Notes: generated from the sequence alone by a model not told the origin. Shown: positions 36,697 through 48,251, counted from the first letter of the stretch. The stretch is DNA of 64,000 nt from Bifidobacterium subtile (GCF_000741775.1 NZ_JGZR01000007.1:62001-126000), one strand, 5' to 3'. Made by a program: numbers and translations.

Positions 36697-38328
36697 CGCG
36701 TGTGGTGCTTCGTCATCTGCGACATCGGGCAGCTTTTTCCCTTCCGATTCCAGCCCCACCCACAGGGCGACGCGTGTGCGCGCATCGTTGATGTCCACGC
36801 CGAGAATGCTGGCCGCCCGTTCGACTCGAATCTGGGCCGTATGCCGGTGCACATCCAATGCCCGGCCGGTTTTGTCCCATGAGCATCCGGCATTGAGCCA
36901 GCATTGCAGCGTCAAGGCAAGCTGTGTGCCATTGCGCGAATCATACTCGAACAATGGCGTAAGCGGGCTGACCTCAGTGTGATGATCCCGATATGAGCGA
37001 ATCATCAGTTCGCTCACATCGCTGAAGGTCCGCAGCGGCATGAACTGCACAATGCGGCGATGCTCTGCCGTGATTGCCTCTTGCAATGCCTGAGTCGCCT
37101 CGTCATAGGCCTGCTTGATATTCGTGTACAGCGCAGGCCGTGAAATGCCGGCGTATACGGACTGCTCGAAAACCTGTTCAAAGGGGTAATCGCCGTTTTC
37201 CAGCAGCAGAATAGTCGAGCCGTTGAACTCAGCGAGAAACATAGCGGCCCCGTGGGTCGCAAGTGCTGCTCTTTTTCGTATCCTGTAGCGGTCCATCGTG
37301 CTGCCAGACGTTGCGCTGTTTGGTTGCTCGCACAACGCTATGAGCAGGAACGGTTCGTGTGGCATGCTGTCGAAAATCGGTCCGATCTCACGTACCTTAC
37401 CCACATCGACGCCTGCGAACAACATGGTGAGCAAGGTGGAATTCAGATGCTCCACTTCGAGATGCAGTTTGCTCATTCCCTGGAAAAAACTGTCCATGAG
37501 AAAGAGCACGTGCGCAATAAGCTGCCGCGCGTATTGCGAGTCCTCGTTTGTTCGTCCATGAACGAGCACGCCGGAGAGATCGCCCGACTGTCCGAATGAT
37601 TCCAAATGCGCGTAAAAAGCCGCTTTTTCTATCTTGCAGGCCGACTTCCTGTTGCCATACAGCAGCTTTCGAACCTGTTTTTGCACGATGCCGTAATGCT
37701 GTCCGTATTGATGTTCAAAGCTCTCGGAATGAGACAGCAACATGCCTTGGCTGTCGAAGCACAATACCCATGTATGCAATTGACTTTCGAGCTTGGAGAA
37801 GACAGGCGATGCGCTATTGGATTCGAAAGCGGTTTTGCTCAGCACTTGCTTGGCTGCTGCGATTCTATTGATCTGCTGGTTGGTGTCCTGCACGATCAAC
37901 GAGTCGATGTATTTGGTCATTTCAATGAATGAAATGTCCTGGGAAACGAAGATCGGTATCCGCGTGCCGACACTGACTTCGGACTGCGACAGAAATTCAG
38001 CCAAACGCCTGCATTTCTCCAAAAAGGACATATCTGCCTTTTTGGAAAAATTGATCTCTTCAGGACCGATGATCACTGCAGGCACATCGCGGACAGTGAG
38101 ATTACGCAGATAACTGAGCGCCGTGTAACGGTTGAGATTGCGTTCCAGCAGATGCCCCGTAGTGAGAATCAGGGTTTTGTTTGCGATGAACGGCGAAGGA
38201 TTGATCAGATTCGTGAAGTTCACCGCATTGATGCTTTTGCTCAAGGTCGCTTCGGATAATCCGAAAAGCGATGCGACGCTGAGGTTTCTGCCAAAGTGAT
38301 GAAAAACAGTTGATAATGTCACGGCCAT
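36691..38328 (-). CDS. PucR-family transcriptional regulator
   Basis: A 545-residue regulator. The N-terminal part (VPAVIIGPEEINFSKKADM and around) resembles the PucR purine-catabolism sensor domain, the middle a GGDEF-like PucR domain. The C-terminus (about 480-530, LQCWLNAGCSWDKTGRALDV then HRHTAQIRVERAASILG) is the PucR helix-turn-helix (HTH_30). It is divergent from the symporter-amidase-nitrilase operon, which it probably activates in response to a nitrogen compound. ATG 38328 has only a weak ribosome-binding site. The 3' end overlaps cbiO. Confidence 0.85.
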   Translation of the reverse strand: MAVTLSTVFHHFGRNLSVASLFGLSEATLSKSINAVNFTNLINPSPFIANKTLILTTGHLLERNLNRYTALSYLRNLTVRDVPAVIIGPEEINFSKKADMSFLEKCRRLAEFLSQSEVSVGTRIPIFVSQDISFIEMTKYIDSLIVQDTNQQINRIAAAKQVLSKTAFESNSASPVFSKLESQLHTWVLCFDSQGMLLSHSESFEHQYGQHYGIVQKQVRKLLYGNRKSACKIEKAAFYAHLESFGQSGDLSGVLVHGRTNEDSQYARQLIAHVLFLMDSFFQGMSKLHLEVEHLNSTLLTMLFAGVDVGKVREIGPIFDSMPHEPFLLIALCEQPNSATSGSTMDRYRIRKRAALATHGAAMFLAEFNGSTILLLENGDYPFEQVFEQSVYAGISRPALYTNIKQAYDEATQALQEAITAEHRRIVQFMPLRTFSDVSELMIRSYRDHHTEVSPLTPLFEYDSRNGTQLALTLQCWLNAGCSWDKTGRALDVHRHTAQIRVERAASILGVDINDARTRVALWVGLESEGKKLPDVADDEAPHAL

Positions 38329-38644
38329 GCATCCATGCTGGTGCCTGTATGTTGCCTTGGGGTTTCCTAGTGCGGCTTGTATTTCCTGGACGTTATTTCG
38401 ATGTAACTTCGCACCTAGGAGATTACAGAGTCTTCAATCCGCGAAAAAGGCGCGATATTCCCTCTGAACGGCTCCACGCTTGCACAATCAGCAGTACACA
38501 ATGTCGTTACGGCTGGTGCTTGACAGGACTTTTTGTTCATGGCCGAGCCGTTTGCGCCTCCTACATTGAGCAGCACGAGAGGAACAGCCAGCCTCCGTCT
38601 TCTCATGATTCGCACCAGCATGGGGCGATGAAAGGAATGAAGAA
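38329..38644. promoter_or_regulatory. PucR/symporter divergent control region
   Basis: A 316-bp spacer with no convincing gene. GTTAT-TTCGAT-GTAAC (38392-38407) resembles an actinobacterial GlnR half-site pair with one mismatch. A TTGACA lies at about 38520, but without a good -10 at the right distance. PucR sites could not be identified. Confidence 0.35.
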
Positions 38645-38887
38645 ATGAAAACGAATACATTGCACTATCTGCTGATAGTGCCTGTTGCGGCACTGATTCT
38701 GGCGCCGCTGCTGCCCTTCGTGAACGGCCCGGGGTCGCTGTTCGGCGTACCGGTCATTCTATTTTGGGTAGGCGGCTGGGCCGTGGCTACAGCCGCGTTC
38801 CTATATGTTCTCTATTCCAAAGAAATCGAACTTGACGACGAGGACAGCCCTATCGTCGAGTCGCAAACCGAAGGGCGAAACTCATGA
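38645..38887 (+). CDS. DUF3311-like small membrane protein
   Basis: An 80-residue protein with two transmembrane helices (LLIVPVAALILAPLLPFVNG and PVILFWVGGWAVATAAFLYV) and an acidic C-terminal tail. DUF3311 proteins typically precede sodium:solute symporters and are thought to be their small subunits. AAAGGAATGAAGAA precedes ATG 38645 and the stop overlaps the symporter start (ATGA), supporting joint function. First gene of the presumed PucR-controlled operon. Confidence 0.85.
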   Translation: MKTNTLHYLLIVPVAALILAPLLPFVNGPGSLFGVPVILFWVGGWAVATAAFLYVLYSKEIELDDEDSPIVESQTEGRNS

Positions 38888-40326
38888 TCGTTGCAACAGT
38901 TATCGGCATAGGCCTCGTCGCCCTTCTGGGCTTCCTAGGTAAGAATCAGCAGCTGGATACCCATGTGGGCTGGTCCATCGGCAACAGGACGATGAGCACG
39001 GTCACGACGTTCTTCCTGCAGGCCGGAGCGATTTTCACCAGCTTCACATTCTTGGGAATGTCGGGGCTCACGATTTTGGGCGGCATATCGTCCGCATACA
39101 TGCCTTCGTATCTGATCATCGGATATATCGGCATGTTCCTTATCGGACCTCTGATTTGGAAGCTCGGAAAAACCTATGGCTATAGGACCAATGCTGATCT
39201 GGTTGGGCATCAGTTCAAAAGCAAGTTTCTGGAGAAAGCCATCGCGGTCATCGCCGTGGTCTTCTTCATGCCTATCGTGCAGGTTCAGATCGTAGGCCTG
39301 GGGACCATGGTCTCCTTCGCTACTGGACAGAAACAGGCCGGAACGTGGAGCATGGTTCTAGCGACATTACTGATACTCGGCTTCGTTTCGTGGGCGGGCT
39401 TGCGAGGCGTGGCCACGACCGCGTACTTCAAGGATGTGGCCATGGTGGTGGCGCTGGTCATCATTCTTATCGGTGTGCTCGTCCTTGACAAAGGGACCGG
39501 CTTCATGGCGGCGGTGACGGATAAGATGCCGAACCTGCTGCAGATCAAGCCAGGATCGCAAGCCTATGGAATCACGTGGTACATCACCAGCGTTATCATT
39601 TCCGGCGTGGGTTTGGGAGGGATGACGCTTCCCGAAAGCTGGCCGGCCGTGCTGAGCGCGAACAAGTCGAAGGCCGTCTCCAAGAATCATGTTTTCCTGC
39701 CGCTCTATACGCTGGGCACATTCATTCCCATCATTTTGGGGTTCTTCGCCGTGCGAATGGTGAAGATCGTTCCCGGGGACGAGAATTCCGCGATTCTGAG
39801 CCTGGCTAAAAACAGCCTTCCGGGATGGCTGATGGGCTTTGTGCTCATCAGCGGCATAGCCTGCGCGATTGTGCCGGCAAGCCATTGCGTGCTCTCGATC
39901 GCCACGCTGATCTCGACCAATCTCGTGCCGAAGTCGACGCAGGAGAAATCCAAGCTCACTGTCGGCAGGGTATCCGCCGCCGTGATACTGCTGCTCACAT
40001 TGGCGCTGTCTCTGCTGCGCCCTGATCTGATGGCTAACCTCTACTTGCTCACGTATGCCGGTCTCGCTCAAATCGCTCCCGCCAACATACTGTCCGTTAC
40101 GAAGCAGAAGTTCATCAACGCCAAGGGCATAGCCGCAGGACTCGTGGTCGGCGAAGCCATCGTCATCGTGTTCACCTTCGGAAAGATTTCGTTGTTTGGT
40201 ATGAACAACGGTCTGGTCGCTTTGGTGATCAACCTCATCATCATGGTCGTGGTGTCGGCCGTCACGGGCGAGGCCCAGCGCCCTGAGGCAATGGCATTGC
40301 AGACCGCAGCAGGAAAGGAAGCATAG
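38884..40326 (+). CDS. Sodium:solute symporter (SSS family)
   Basis: A 480-residue transporter with about 13 helices and an SSS-type fold; segments such as FFLQAGAIFTSFTFLGMSGL, GYRTNADLVGHQFKSK and VSWAGLRGVATTAYFKDVAM are typical. It is translationally coupled to the DUF3311 gene and followed after 3 nt by an amidase gene. This suggests uptake of an amide, ureido or carbamoyl compound that the enzymes behind it hydrolyse. The substrate cannot be deduced. Confidence 0.9.
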   Translation: MIVATVIGIGLVALLGFLGKNQQLDTHVGWSIGNRTMSTVTTFFLQAGAIFTSFTFLGMSGLTILGGISSAYMPSYLIIGYIGMFLIGPLIWKLGKTYGYRTNADLVGHQFKSKFLEKAIAVIAVVFFMPIVQVQIVGLGTMVSFATGQKQAGTWSMVLATLLILGFVSWAGLRGVATTAYFKDVAMVVALVIILIGVLVLDKGTGFMAAVTDKMPNLLQIKPGSQAYGITWYITSVIISGVGLGGMTLPESWPAVLSANKSKAVSKNHVFLPLYTLGTFIPIILGFFAVRMVKIVPGDENSAILSLAKNSLPGWLMGFVLISGIACAIVPASHCVLSIATLISTNLVPKSTQEKSKLTVGRVSAAVILLLTLALSLLRPDLMANLYLLTYAGLAQIAPANILSVTKQKFINAKGIAAGLVVGEAIVIVFTFGKISLFGMNNGLVALVINLIIMVVVSAVTGEAQRPEAMALQTAAGKEA

Positions 40327-40329
40327 CGT

Positions 40330-41754
40330 ATGACGCAGGAAGAGTCTAATACATATGCCTACGCCAGTGCTGAGTCGCTGGTAGAGCGCTACCAGTCCGG
40401 AGATCTTGAGCCATCAGCGGTTATCGATAGGCTCATCTCCCGAGTGGAAGAGGTCAATCCCGCCATCAATGCCGTAGCCGAGAAGCTCTATGACACAGCT
40501 AGGGAGAAGGCCTCGAAAGCAGATGAGAGCTACGCGAACGGGAAAAACGACCATCATACGCAGCCGCTTTTGGGAGTGCCGGTCATTCTCAAGGAGAAGC
40601 ATCAGCTTGCCGGCCACCCGGTATCGCAGGGCGTAAAAGAGCTGGAAACGGTTCCTGATTGGAACCATCCAATCGTGGAGAGGATTCTTCAGGCTGGCGG
40701 TGTTCCTTTGGTACGAAGCACCACACCGGAATTCTGCTCGGCCACGGTGACCGAATCGAAGATGTGGGGGACTACGGTCAACCCCTGGAATGCCGAAAAA
40801 ACTCCTGGCGGCAGTTCAGGTGGATCCGGTGCCTGCTTGGCTTCGGGTTTCGCTCCTGTGGCTACCGGCTCCGACATAGGAGGCTCGACGCGCATTCCTT
40901 CCGCATATTGCGGGGTGGTGGGCTACAAGGCTCCATACGGCGTCGTGCCAGGGTTGCATCCATCCACAATGGACTGGTACAGAAGTGACAACGCCATGGC
41001 CCGTTCAGTCGGCGACGTCCGTCTGCTCCACAATGTCATCGCTGGGCAGCATCCGAAGGACCAGCTTTCCGTTCCCTTCCGGCCGGTTCCGGAGCCAGCG
41101 GACAAAACCGATCTGCATGACGTCACCGTTCTGGTCAGTACGACTGTGGGCGATTACCCCACGCAGCGGGCCACGGCGGAGAATCTGATGGAAGCTGCCG
41201 AATCATTGCGACAATTGGGCGCAACGGTAAAGGAGTGCCAGCTTCCCTGGCATGCTGAAGAGATCATGGACCTCGCCTTCGCGCATTACGGGCATATACT
41301 CGGTCCCCTCACCCTACACGATATCGTTCGTTCCCATGCCACGGTATCGCCGTACATCCATGAATGGATCGAACGGGCGCAGGAGGCGGCGGATGCCATG
41401 CCGCTCGATGTGACGCTGAGCAAAGAAAGCGTCATGCGCGACCAGCTCAGTGCAGTCATGGACGGGGCTTCGGCGCTGCTGTGCCCGGTCTCTGCCATTG
41501 ACTCCATGGGCTGCCATGCACCGGTGAACTCAGTAGGGCAGTGCGGGCACTTTTACTGGCAGGATCAGATTGCGTTGCCGTTCAATATCAACAATCGCAA
41601 TCCATCGCTTGCAGTGCCGTCGGGCTTCGGCCCCGAAGGAGTGCCTACAGGACTGCAGATTGTCGGCAAGCCGTATGACGAGGCTTCGGTGTTCCGAATC
41701 GGCTACGGGCTTGAAATCACGCACCCGTGGAGTTCGGCGCATCCGAAGTTCTGA
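40330..41754 (+). CDS. Amidase signature family hydrolase
   Basis: A 474-residue cytoplasmic amidohydrolase of the amidase signature family. The Ser-cisSer-Lys triad is intact: Lys88 in VPVILKEK, cis-Ser163 in GGSSGGSG and nucleophile Ser186 in GSDIGGSTR. AAGGAAG precedes ATG 40330. Placed between a symporter and a nitrilase-family gene, it would release ammonia or an amine from an imported substrate. Substrate specificity (aryl, aliphatic, allophanate-like) is not readable, and it lacks the long C-terminal domain of allophanate hydrolases. Confidence 0.9.
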   Translation: MTQEESNTYAYASAESLVERYQSGDLEPSAVIDRLISRVEEVNPAINAVAEKLYDTAREKASKADESYANGKNDHHTQPLLGVPVILKEKHQLAGHPVSQGVKELETVPDWNHPIVERILQAGGVPLVRSTTPEFCSATVTESKMWGTTVNPWNAEKTPGGSSGGSGACLASGFAPVATGSDIGGSTRIPSAYCGVVGYKAPYGVVPGLHPSTMDWYRSDNAMARSVGDVRLLHNVIAGQHPKDQLSVPFRPVPEPADKTDLHDVTVLVSTTVGDYPTQRATAENLMEAAESLRQLGATVKECQLPWHAEEIMDLAFAHYGHILGPLTLHDIVRSHATVSPYIHEWIERAQEAADAMPLDVTLSKESVMRDQLSAVMDGASALLCPVSAIDSMGCHAPVNSVGQCGHFYWQDQIALPFNINNRNPSLAVPSGFGPEGVPTGLQIVGKPYDEASVFRIGYGLEITHPWSSAHPKF

Positions 41755-41822
41755 GTAAAGGCCAAATCGTATTGGCTGAAAAACATCGCAACGAATGTAT
41801 TTGGAGAAAGACAGGAAATGCA

Positions 41823-42662
41823 ATGAAAGTAGCGTTGACGCAAACACCGTGGACTGGCGACAAGGCTTCCATGCTGGACAAGCATGAGCAATTTGCCCGG
41901 GACGCCGCAGCGCAGGGGGCAAAGGTCATCTGCTTCCAGGAGCTGTTCTATGGGCCGTATTTTGGCATCGTTTAGGACAAGAAGTACTACGACTACGCCG
42001 AATCCGCCACTGGTCCGGTCGTCCAGCGCTTCGCAGCGCTGGCGAAGGAGCTTGGCATGGTGATGGTTCTTCCCATTTACGAGGAGGAGTTTGCGGGGCT
42101 GTATTACAACACAGCCGTCGTCGTGGATGCGGATGGCACTATTGCCGGCAAATATCGCAAAACGCATATCCCGCATTTGGAGAAGTTCTGGGAGAAGTTC
42201 TACTTCCGGCCTGGGAATCTGGGATTCCCTGTTTTCGATACGCAAGTAGGAAGAATCGGCGTATGCATATGCTATGACAGGCATTTCCCGGAATCGTGGC
42301 GGGAGCTTGGCCTCGCCGGTGCGCAGATAGTGTTCAATCCGAACGCGTCGAAACCGGGATTGTCCGACAGGCTGTGGGAGATCGAACAGCCGGAAGGCGC
42401 GGCTGCGAACGGGTATTATGTCTGTGTTCCCAATCGCGTAGGCAGCGAAGAGAACGAATTCGGGACGGAGGCGGTAAATTTCTACGGCACCTCGTATGTT
42501 GTCGATCCACGCGGCAATTTCGTGGGCGAAAAGGGTTCATCGGAGCATGAGGAGCTGCTCGTGCGCGACATCGATCTCGATGCGGTGCGCCAGACGCGCA
42601 ACGATTGGCAGTTCTTCCGCGATCGAAGACCGGAGATGTATACAGAGATAGCCGCTTCCTGA
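41823..42662 (+). pseudogene. Nitrilase-family carbon-nitrogen hydrolase interrupted by TAG
   Basis: A frame of about 279 codons encodes a beta-ureidopropionase/N-carbamoylputrescine amidase-like protein, broken by TAG at codon 51 (41973-41975). The frame is otherwise uninterrupted. The Glu40 (FQELFYG), Lys (KYRKTHIP) and Cys (CICYDRHFPE) catalytic residues are all preserved, which speaks for a recent mutation or a sequencing error; CAG to TAG would suffice. ACAGGAAATGCA precedes the ATG. A start at ATG 42057 would yield a 201-residue fragment lacking the catalytic Glu. It is the last gene of the amidase operon. Confidence 0.85.
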
Positions 42663-42778
42663 AATTCGGGAGGCGTGCGAATGCTGCTGTAGAACGTGCG
42701 CGATTGGCGTATGCATTGAGATAATTGCGCCTTCTCGCATGACACAGCCACATTAACGGCATACGTGGCCGCGCCGAG

Positions 42779-42827
42779 ACGTCACGAATCCCGCACTAAG
42801 TCGTACCTACTGCGGGAGCTGTGACGT
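42779..42827. repeat. Hairpin repeat of the CCCGCA family
   Basis: ACGTCAC and TCCCGCA are mirrored by TGCGGGA and GTGACGT (42779-42827), giving 14 paired bases with a 3-nt internal mismatch. It is related to the neighbouring copy B arms. Confidence 0.7.
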
Positions 42828-42842
42828 TAGAACGTGGTCATA

Positions 42843-42952
42843 CGTCACAACTCCCGCCCTGCCTTCGTGATCGTGCGGGTGTTGTGTCGTGTCAGGCCGT
42901 TCAAACGGCGCAATTCCCGCACAGGCTCCGTCATCATGCGGGAATTGTGACG
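42843..42952 (-). repeat. Intergenic palindromic repeat, copy B
   Basis: Read on the minus strand this 110-bp element matches 24386-24492 over most of its length. Shared features are CGTnACAA arms, CCCGCATGATnACGGAGC, a TGCGGGA return arm, the CGTTTGAACGGCCTGA centre and a second CCCGCAC hairpin. Several differences are compensatory or in loops, consistent with a mobile or RNA-folding repeat family. Confidence 0.75.
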
Positions 42953-42995
42953 TATAACGCGATAACGCGGGTTCTGCCGTACGCTGCGTTTGCTG

Positions 42996-43361
42996 CTACT
43001 CGCCGATGATCGCGGTGGCGACGCTGGAGACGATGGCTATGATGATCGAGGCGAGAACCGACCACCAGAAACCGCCGACATCGACGCCTACGCCGAAGAT
43101 TCCGATGGCCAGCCATGAGGCCAGGCGCATGAACAGCCAATTGATGATGAGCGCGAACAGCCCCAGGCTGAGAATGCTGAACGGCAGCGCCAGCATATGC
43201 ACGATCGGCTTGATCGAGGCGTTGATCAGCGCCATGAACAGGGCGAACGCGGCGAAGCCGAAGATCGGCGGATCGCCGATCGCATGCATGCCGGGCAGAA
43301 TGAGCACCGTGATTGCCACGGCGATGGTCATCACGAGCCAACGAATCAGAAAACGTGTCAT
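42996..43361 (-). CDS. Phage holin family (4-TMS) membrane protein
   Basis: A 121-residue protein almost entirely made of four hydrophobic helices (LIRWLVMTIAVAITVLILPG, FGFAAFALFMALINASIKPI and two more). It belongs to the chromosomally encoded Phage_holin_4_2-like family found widely in actinobacteria; despite the name there is no phage context here. No ribosome-binding site is visible before ATG 43361, and a CATAAT lies about 6 nt upstream, so the mRNA may be leaderless. Confidence 0.8.
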   Translation of the reverse strand: MTRFLIRWLVMTIAVAITVLILPGMHAIGDPPIFGFAAFALFMALINASIKPIVHMLALPFSILSLGLFALIINWLFMRLASWLAIGIFGVGVDVGGFWWSVLASIIIAIVSSVATAIIGE

Positions 43362-43462
43362 ACCACGATTATGCCAGCAGGTCGCCATAACTGCCGTAAC
43401 CGCTAATAGCTGCCGTAATCCAGACGGATCCCGTAATCGAAACCGTGACTTACTATGAAGCC

Positions 43463-44137
43463 ATGATTGTGCATTTGCATCTTGTGCGCCACGGACAGAC
43501 GACATTCAACCGATACAACCGACTGCAGGGCTGGTCCAACGCCCCGCTCACCGACAAAGGGCTCGCCGACGCCGACAAAGCCGGCGACAAGCTGCGCGAC
43601 ATCGATTTCGCCGCAGCCTACTGCTCTGATACCACGCGTGCCCAGACTACGGCCCAGCGCATTCTCGACATCAACGAGCAGAACGGGCACAAGCGCCCCG
43701 AACTGCATGCCGACATGCACTTCCGCGAGCAGTACTACGGCTACTTCGAAGGCCAGGACATGAACGTGGCATGGTGGGCGGCGGGCGCTCCGCACGGCGC
43801 GCCGACCTACAATGCGATCATCGAACAATACGGGCTTGGCGCCACCAAGGACTTCCTCAAAGAGGCCGACCCCTTCCACGACGCGGAATCCGACGAGGAA
43901 TACTGGCAGCGGATCGAAGGCGGCTACGCGCTTATCGCGAACAATCAGGCCTTGCACGACGGCGATCACGTGCTGCAGATATCGCATGGCAACACGCTGC
44001 TCAGCCTCATGCACCGTTTCGCGCCCGAAGGCTACGATCTGAGCGAACGGCCGGCGAACGGCAGCGTGACCTGCTTCGACTTCGACACCGCCCAGCCGAT
44101 CGACCGTGCTTTCACTGTAGCGTCCTACAACCAGTAA
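43463..44137 (+). CDS. Histidine phosphatase family protein
   Basis: A 224-residue phosphoglycerate-mutase-like phosphatase. The catalytic LVRHGQT motif lies near residue 8 (HLHLVRHGQTTFN), the phosphate-binding Arg in DTTRAQTTA, a Glu in FREQYYGYFEGQD and the second His in LQISHGNTLLSLM. The substrate is unknown. ATG 43463 is chosen because it places RHG near the N-terminus as usual; a GTG at 43445 is in frame. It is divergent from the holin-family gene. Confidence 0.9.
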   Translation: MIVHLHLVRHGQTTFNRYNRLQGWSNAPLTDKGLADADKAGDKLRDIDFAAAYCSDTTRAQTTAQRILDINEQNGHKRPELHADMHFREQYYGYFEGQDMNVAWWAAGAPHGAPTYNAIIEQYGLGATKDFLKEADPFHDAESDEEYWQRIEGGYALIANNQALHDGDHVLQISHGNTLLSLMHRFAPEGYDLSERPANGSVTCFDFDTAQPIDRAFTVASYNQ

Positions 44138-44671
44138 GAGGAAACCGGCTTCTTATGCCCATGCTCGTATGGGCCGGATGCCCGTGGAGCCTTCATGAAC
44201 CGCTGGGGGCACCGCTGAGGCACCGTTGAGGCGTTGTGGAACTGCATGACTACGCCCGAAACCGTTGTATCTGTGTTATGTGTGGCGTTATTGGGAGGTT
44301 CCCCGGGTCTATCTGCGTTATGTGTGGCGTTAATTCCTTGGCACCTTGAGTAGCGCTGGCCGAAAATGGCGGTTTTGGAGCGCCTGATACTCGGGTCTCC
44401 TCGAAATAGCGCCACAGATAACGCAGATAGACCTCTGCAGGGTCGGTTTAACGCCACACACAACGCAGATACATACGCAAAACGGGAAACCTTGTACGCT
44501 GAAACATGAAAATCCTAAATCCGGGCGATGCTTTGTCGCATTATGCGTCGGGCCATATTTGCGTCTGGGGCGTTGGCTAGGGTAAAACCCATATTGTATG
44601 CGCACGCCAGAAGGCATCGGCCGCTTTCGATGCCTTGCGATGCAGATGTGACGTTACGAGGAAAGAGGTTC
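44138..44671. other. Repeat-rich spacer before the DUF948-like gene
   Basis: A 534-bp stretch without a supported gene. It contains the four-copy repeat cluster at 44268-44471, then a moderately AT-rich segment leading to the next gene. No RNA gene was recognised. Confidence 0.5.
44268..44471. repeat. Four-copy inverted/direct repeat cluster
   Basis: A 23-bp unit with core CTGCGTTATGTGTGGCGTTA occurs twice directly (44268-44290, 44310-44332) and twice inverted (44407-44429, 44449-44471), with only one or two mismatches. The inner pair is extended by GGTC/GACC. About 75 bp of unique DNA lies between the inner copies. Confidence 0.85.
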
Positions 44672-45072
44672 ATGATGGGTGTCGGAGACATCGCCGGACT
44701 TGTGGCGGCGATTGCGTTCGCTGTGCTTTCGGGCTTTCTTATCTACCACTGATCCGCCTGGGCAAGCTGCTCGACCAGATCGCCGAAACGGTGAAGCAAA
44801 CGGGTGACCACGCGATGCCGACGCTCGATGAGAGCGTGACGACCATCAAGCAGGTCAACAAGTCGCTGGAGGATGTCAACAAGATATCGTTGGCGGCCTC
44901 CACCACCGCGAACAACGTCGGCGCACTCACCGATCTGTATGGTTCCTTCCTTGGCAAGCCGGTAATCAAACTGGCTTCGGCCGCCTTCGCGCTGAAGACC
45001 ACAGCGCAATCCTTCCTTTCGAAGAAATCCAAGGGCAAGCCCGTCGACACTGCAACCGGCAAGGAGCTGTGA
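44672..45072 (+). pseudogene. DUF948-like protein gene with frameshift
   Basis: The N-terminal helix (MMGVGDIAGLVAAIAFAVLSGF) is in one frame that stops at 44752. The rest of a DUF948-type protein (PLIRLGKLLDQIAETVKQTG to the C-terminus GKPVDTATGKEL) continues in another frame from about 44745. A single-base indel around 44740-44755 would restore one protein of about 133 residues. GAAAGAGG precedes the start. In related actinobacteria DUF948 genes sit before alaS, as here. Either a real frameshift or a sequencing error. Confidence 0.8.
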
Positions 45073-45308
45073 TGTTCAAGCGAATCGTGTGGATTGGCGT
45101 TGGCGTCGTCATCGGCGTCATCGCCGTGTCCAAGGCGCAGTCCTACGTCAAGGCGAACACGCCGGACAAGGCACGTCAGTTTCTGCTCGGCCCAGATCAG
45201 GAACAGGTGGCATCCAAGACGCTCGGCGGGCTGATCGCCGAATTCAACGCCGCGCGGCAAATCCGGGAGGAAGAGCTCAACAGGCGCTACATCGATCGTG
45301 CCGGCTGA
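45072..45308 (+). CDS. Small membrane-associated protein upstream of alaS
   Basis: A 78-residue protein with one N-terminal transmembrane helix (IVWIGVGVVIGVIAVSKA) and a charged C-terminal half (FLLGPDQEQVASKTLGGLIAEF and ARQIREEELNRRY). Its ATG overlaps the stop of the DUF948 frame as TGATG, with AAGGAG upstream, so the two are coupled. Such small proteins of unknown function commonly lie between the DUF948 gene and alaS in actinobacteria. Confidence 0.75.
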   Translation: MFKRIVWIGVGVVIGVIAVSKAQSYVKANTPDKARQFLLGPDQEQVASKTLGGLIAEFNAARQIREEELNRRYIDRAG

Positions 45309-45449
45309 TGGCTGCAAGATCTCGCCAGATCGGCAGCTGAAATCCCTGCAGTAAAAACTGCAAAAACATAGCGACTCGCCATTGCCACGGTGCCGGTTCC
45401 ATGATCGTCTTGCACGGAATACCAAACCGCCGGACTTGTTCAAAGCCTC

Positions 45450-45540
45450 GCAGCACTGAGCGTCAGTGCTGCAGCGGTACCCGGACGGCAACGGCACAGT
45501 AGTTTTTCAATATCGTGATATAGCCACGCCTCCGCGTGGC
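45450..45540 (+). promoter_or_regulatory. Hairpins in the alaS leader
   Basis: A perfect 10-bp stem GCAGCACTGA/TCAGTGCTGC with a 3-nt loop (45450-45472) is followed, after TTTTT at 45493, by GCCACGC/GCGTGGC (45523-45540), which ends about 17 nt before the alaS ribosome-binding site. They may be a terminator/attenuator and a translational element. No T-box sequence was found. Confidence 0.4.
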
Positions 45541-45572
45541 AACATCCAAACACCCAAGGAGCTAACGCCCGC

Positions 45573-48251
<2,679 letters not shown>

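Larger units (their letters stand above)
42663..42995. other. Repeat-bearing spacer after the nitrilase gene
   Basis: No gene. The spacer is dominated by palindromic repeats listed separately (42779-42827 and 42843-42952) and ends at the convergent holin-family gene. The hairpins may also terminate transcription from both sides. Confidence 0.6.

Noticed and set aside
38310..38648. A 112-codon open frame in the PucR/symporter spacer
   Set aside because: No coding signature or domain, overlaps the regulator start and the control region; likely chance.
42996..43361. Prophage remnant suggested by the holin-family gene
   Set aside because: The family is common on actinobacterial chromosomes and no other phage gene is nearby.
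45310..45572. T-box or alanine-responsive leader before alaS
   Set aside because: Hairpins are present but no T-box sequence or specifier arrangement was found.
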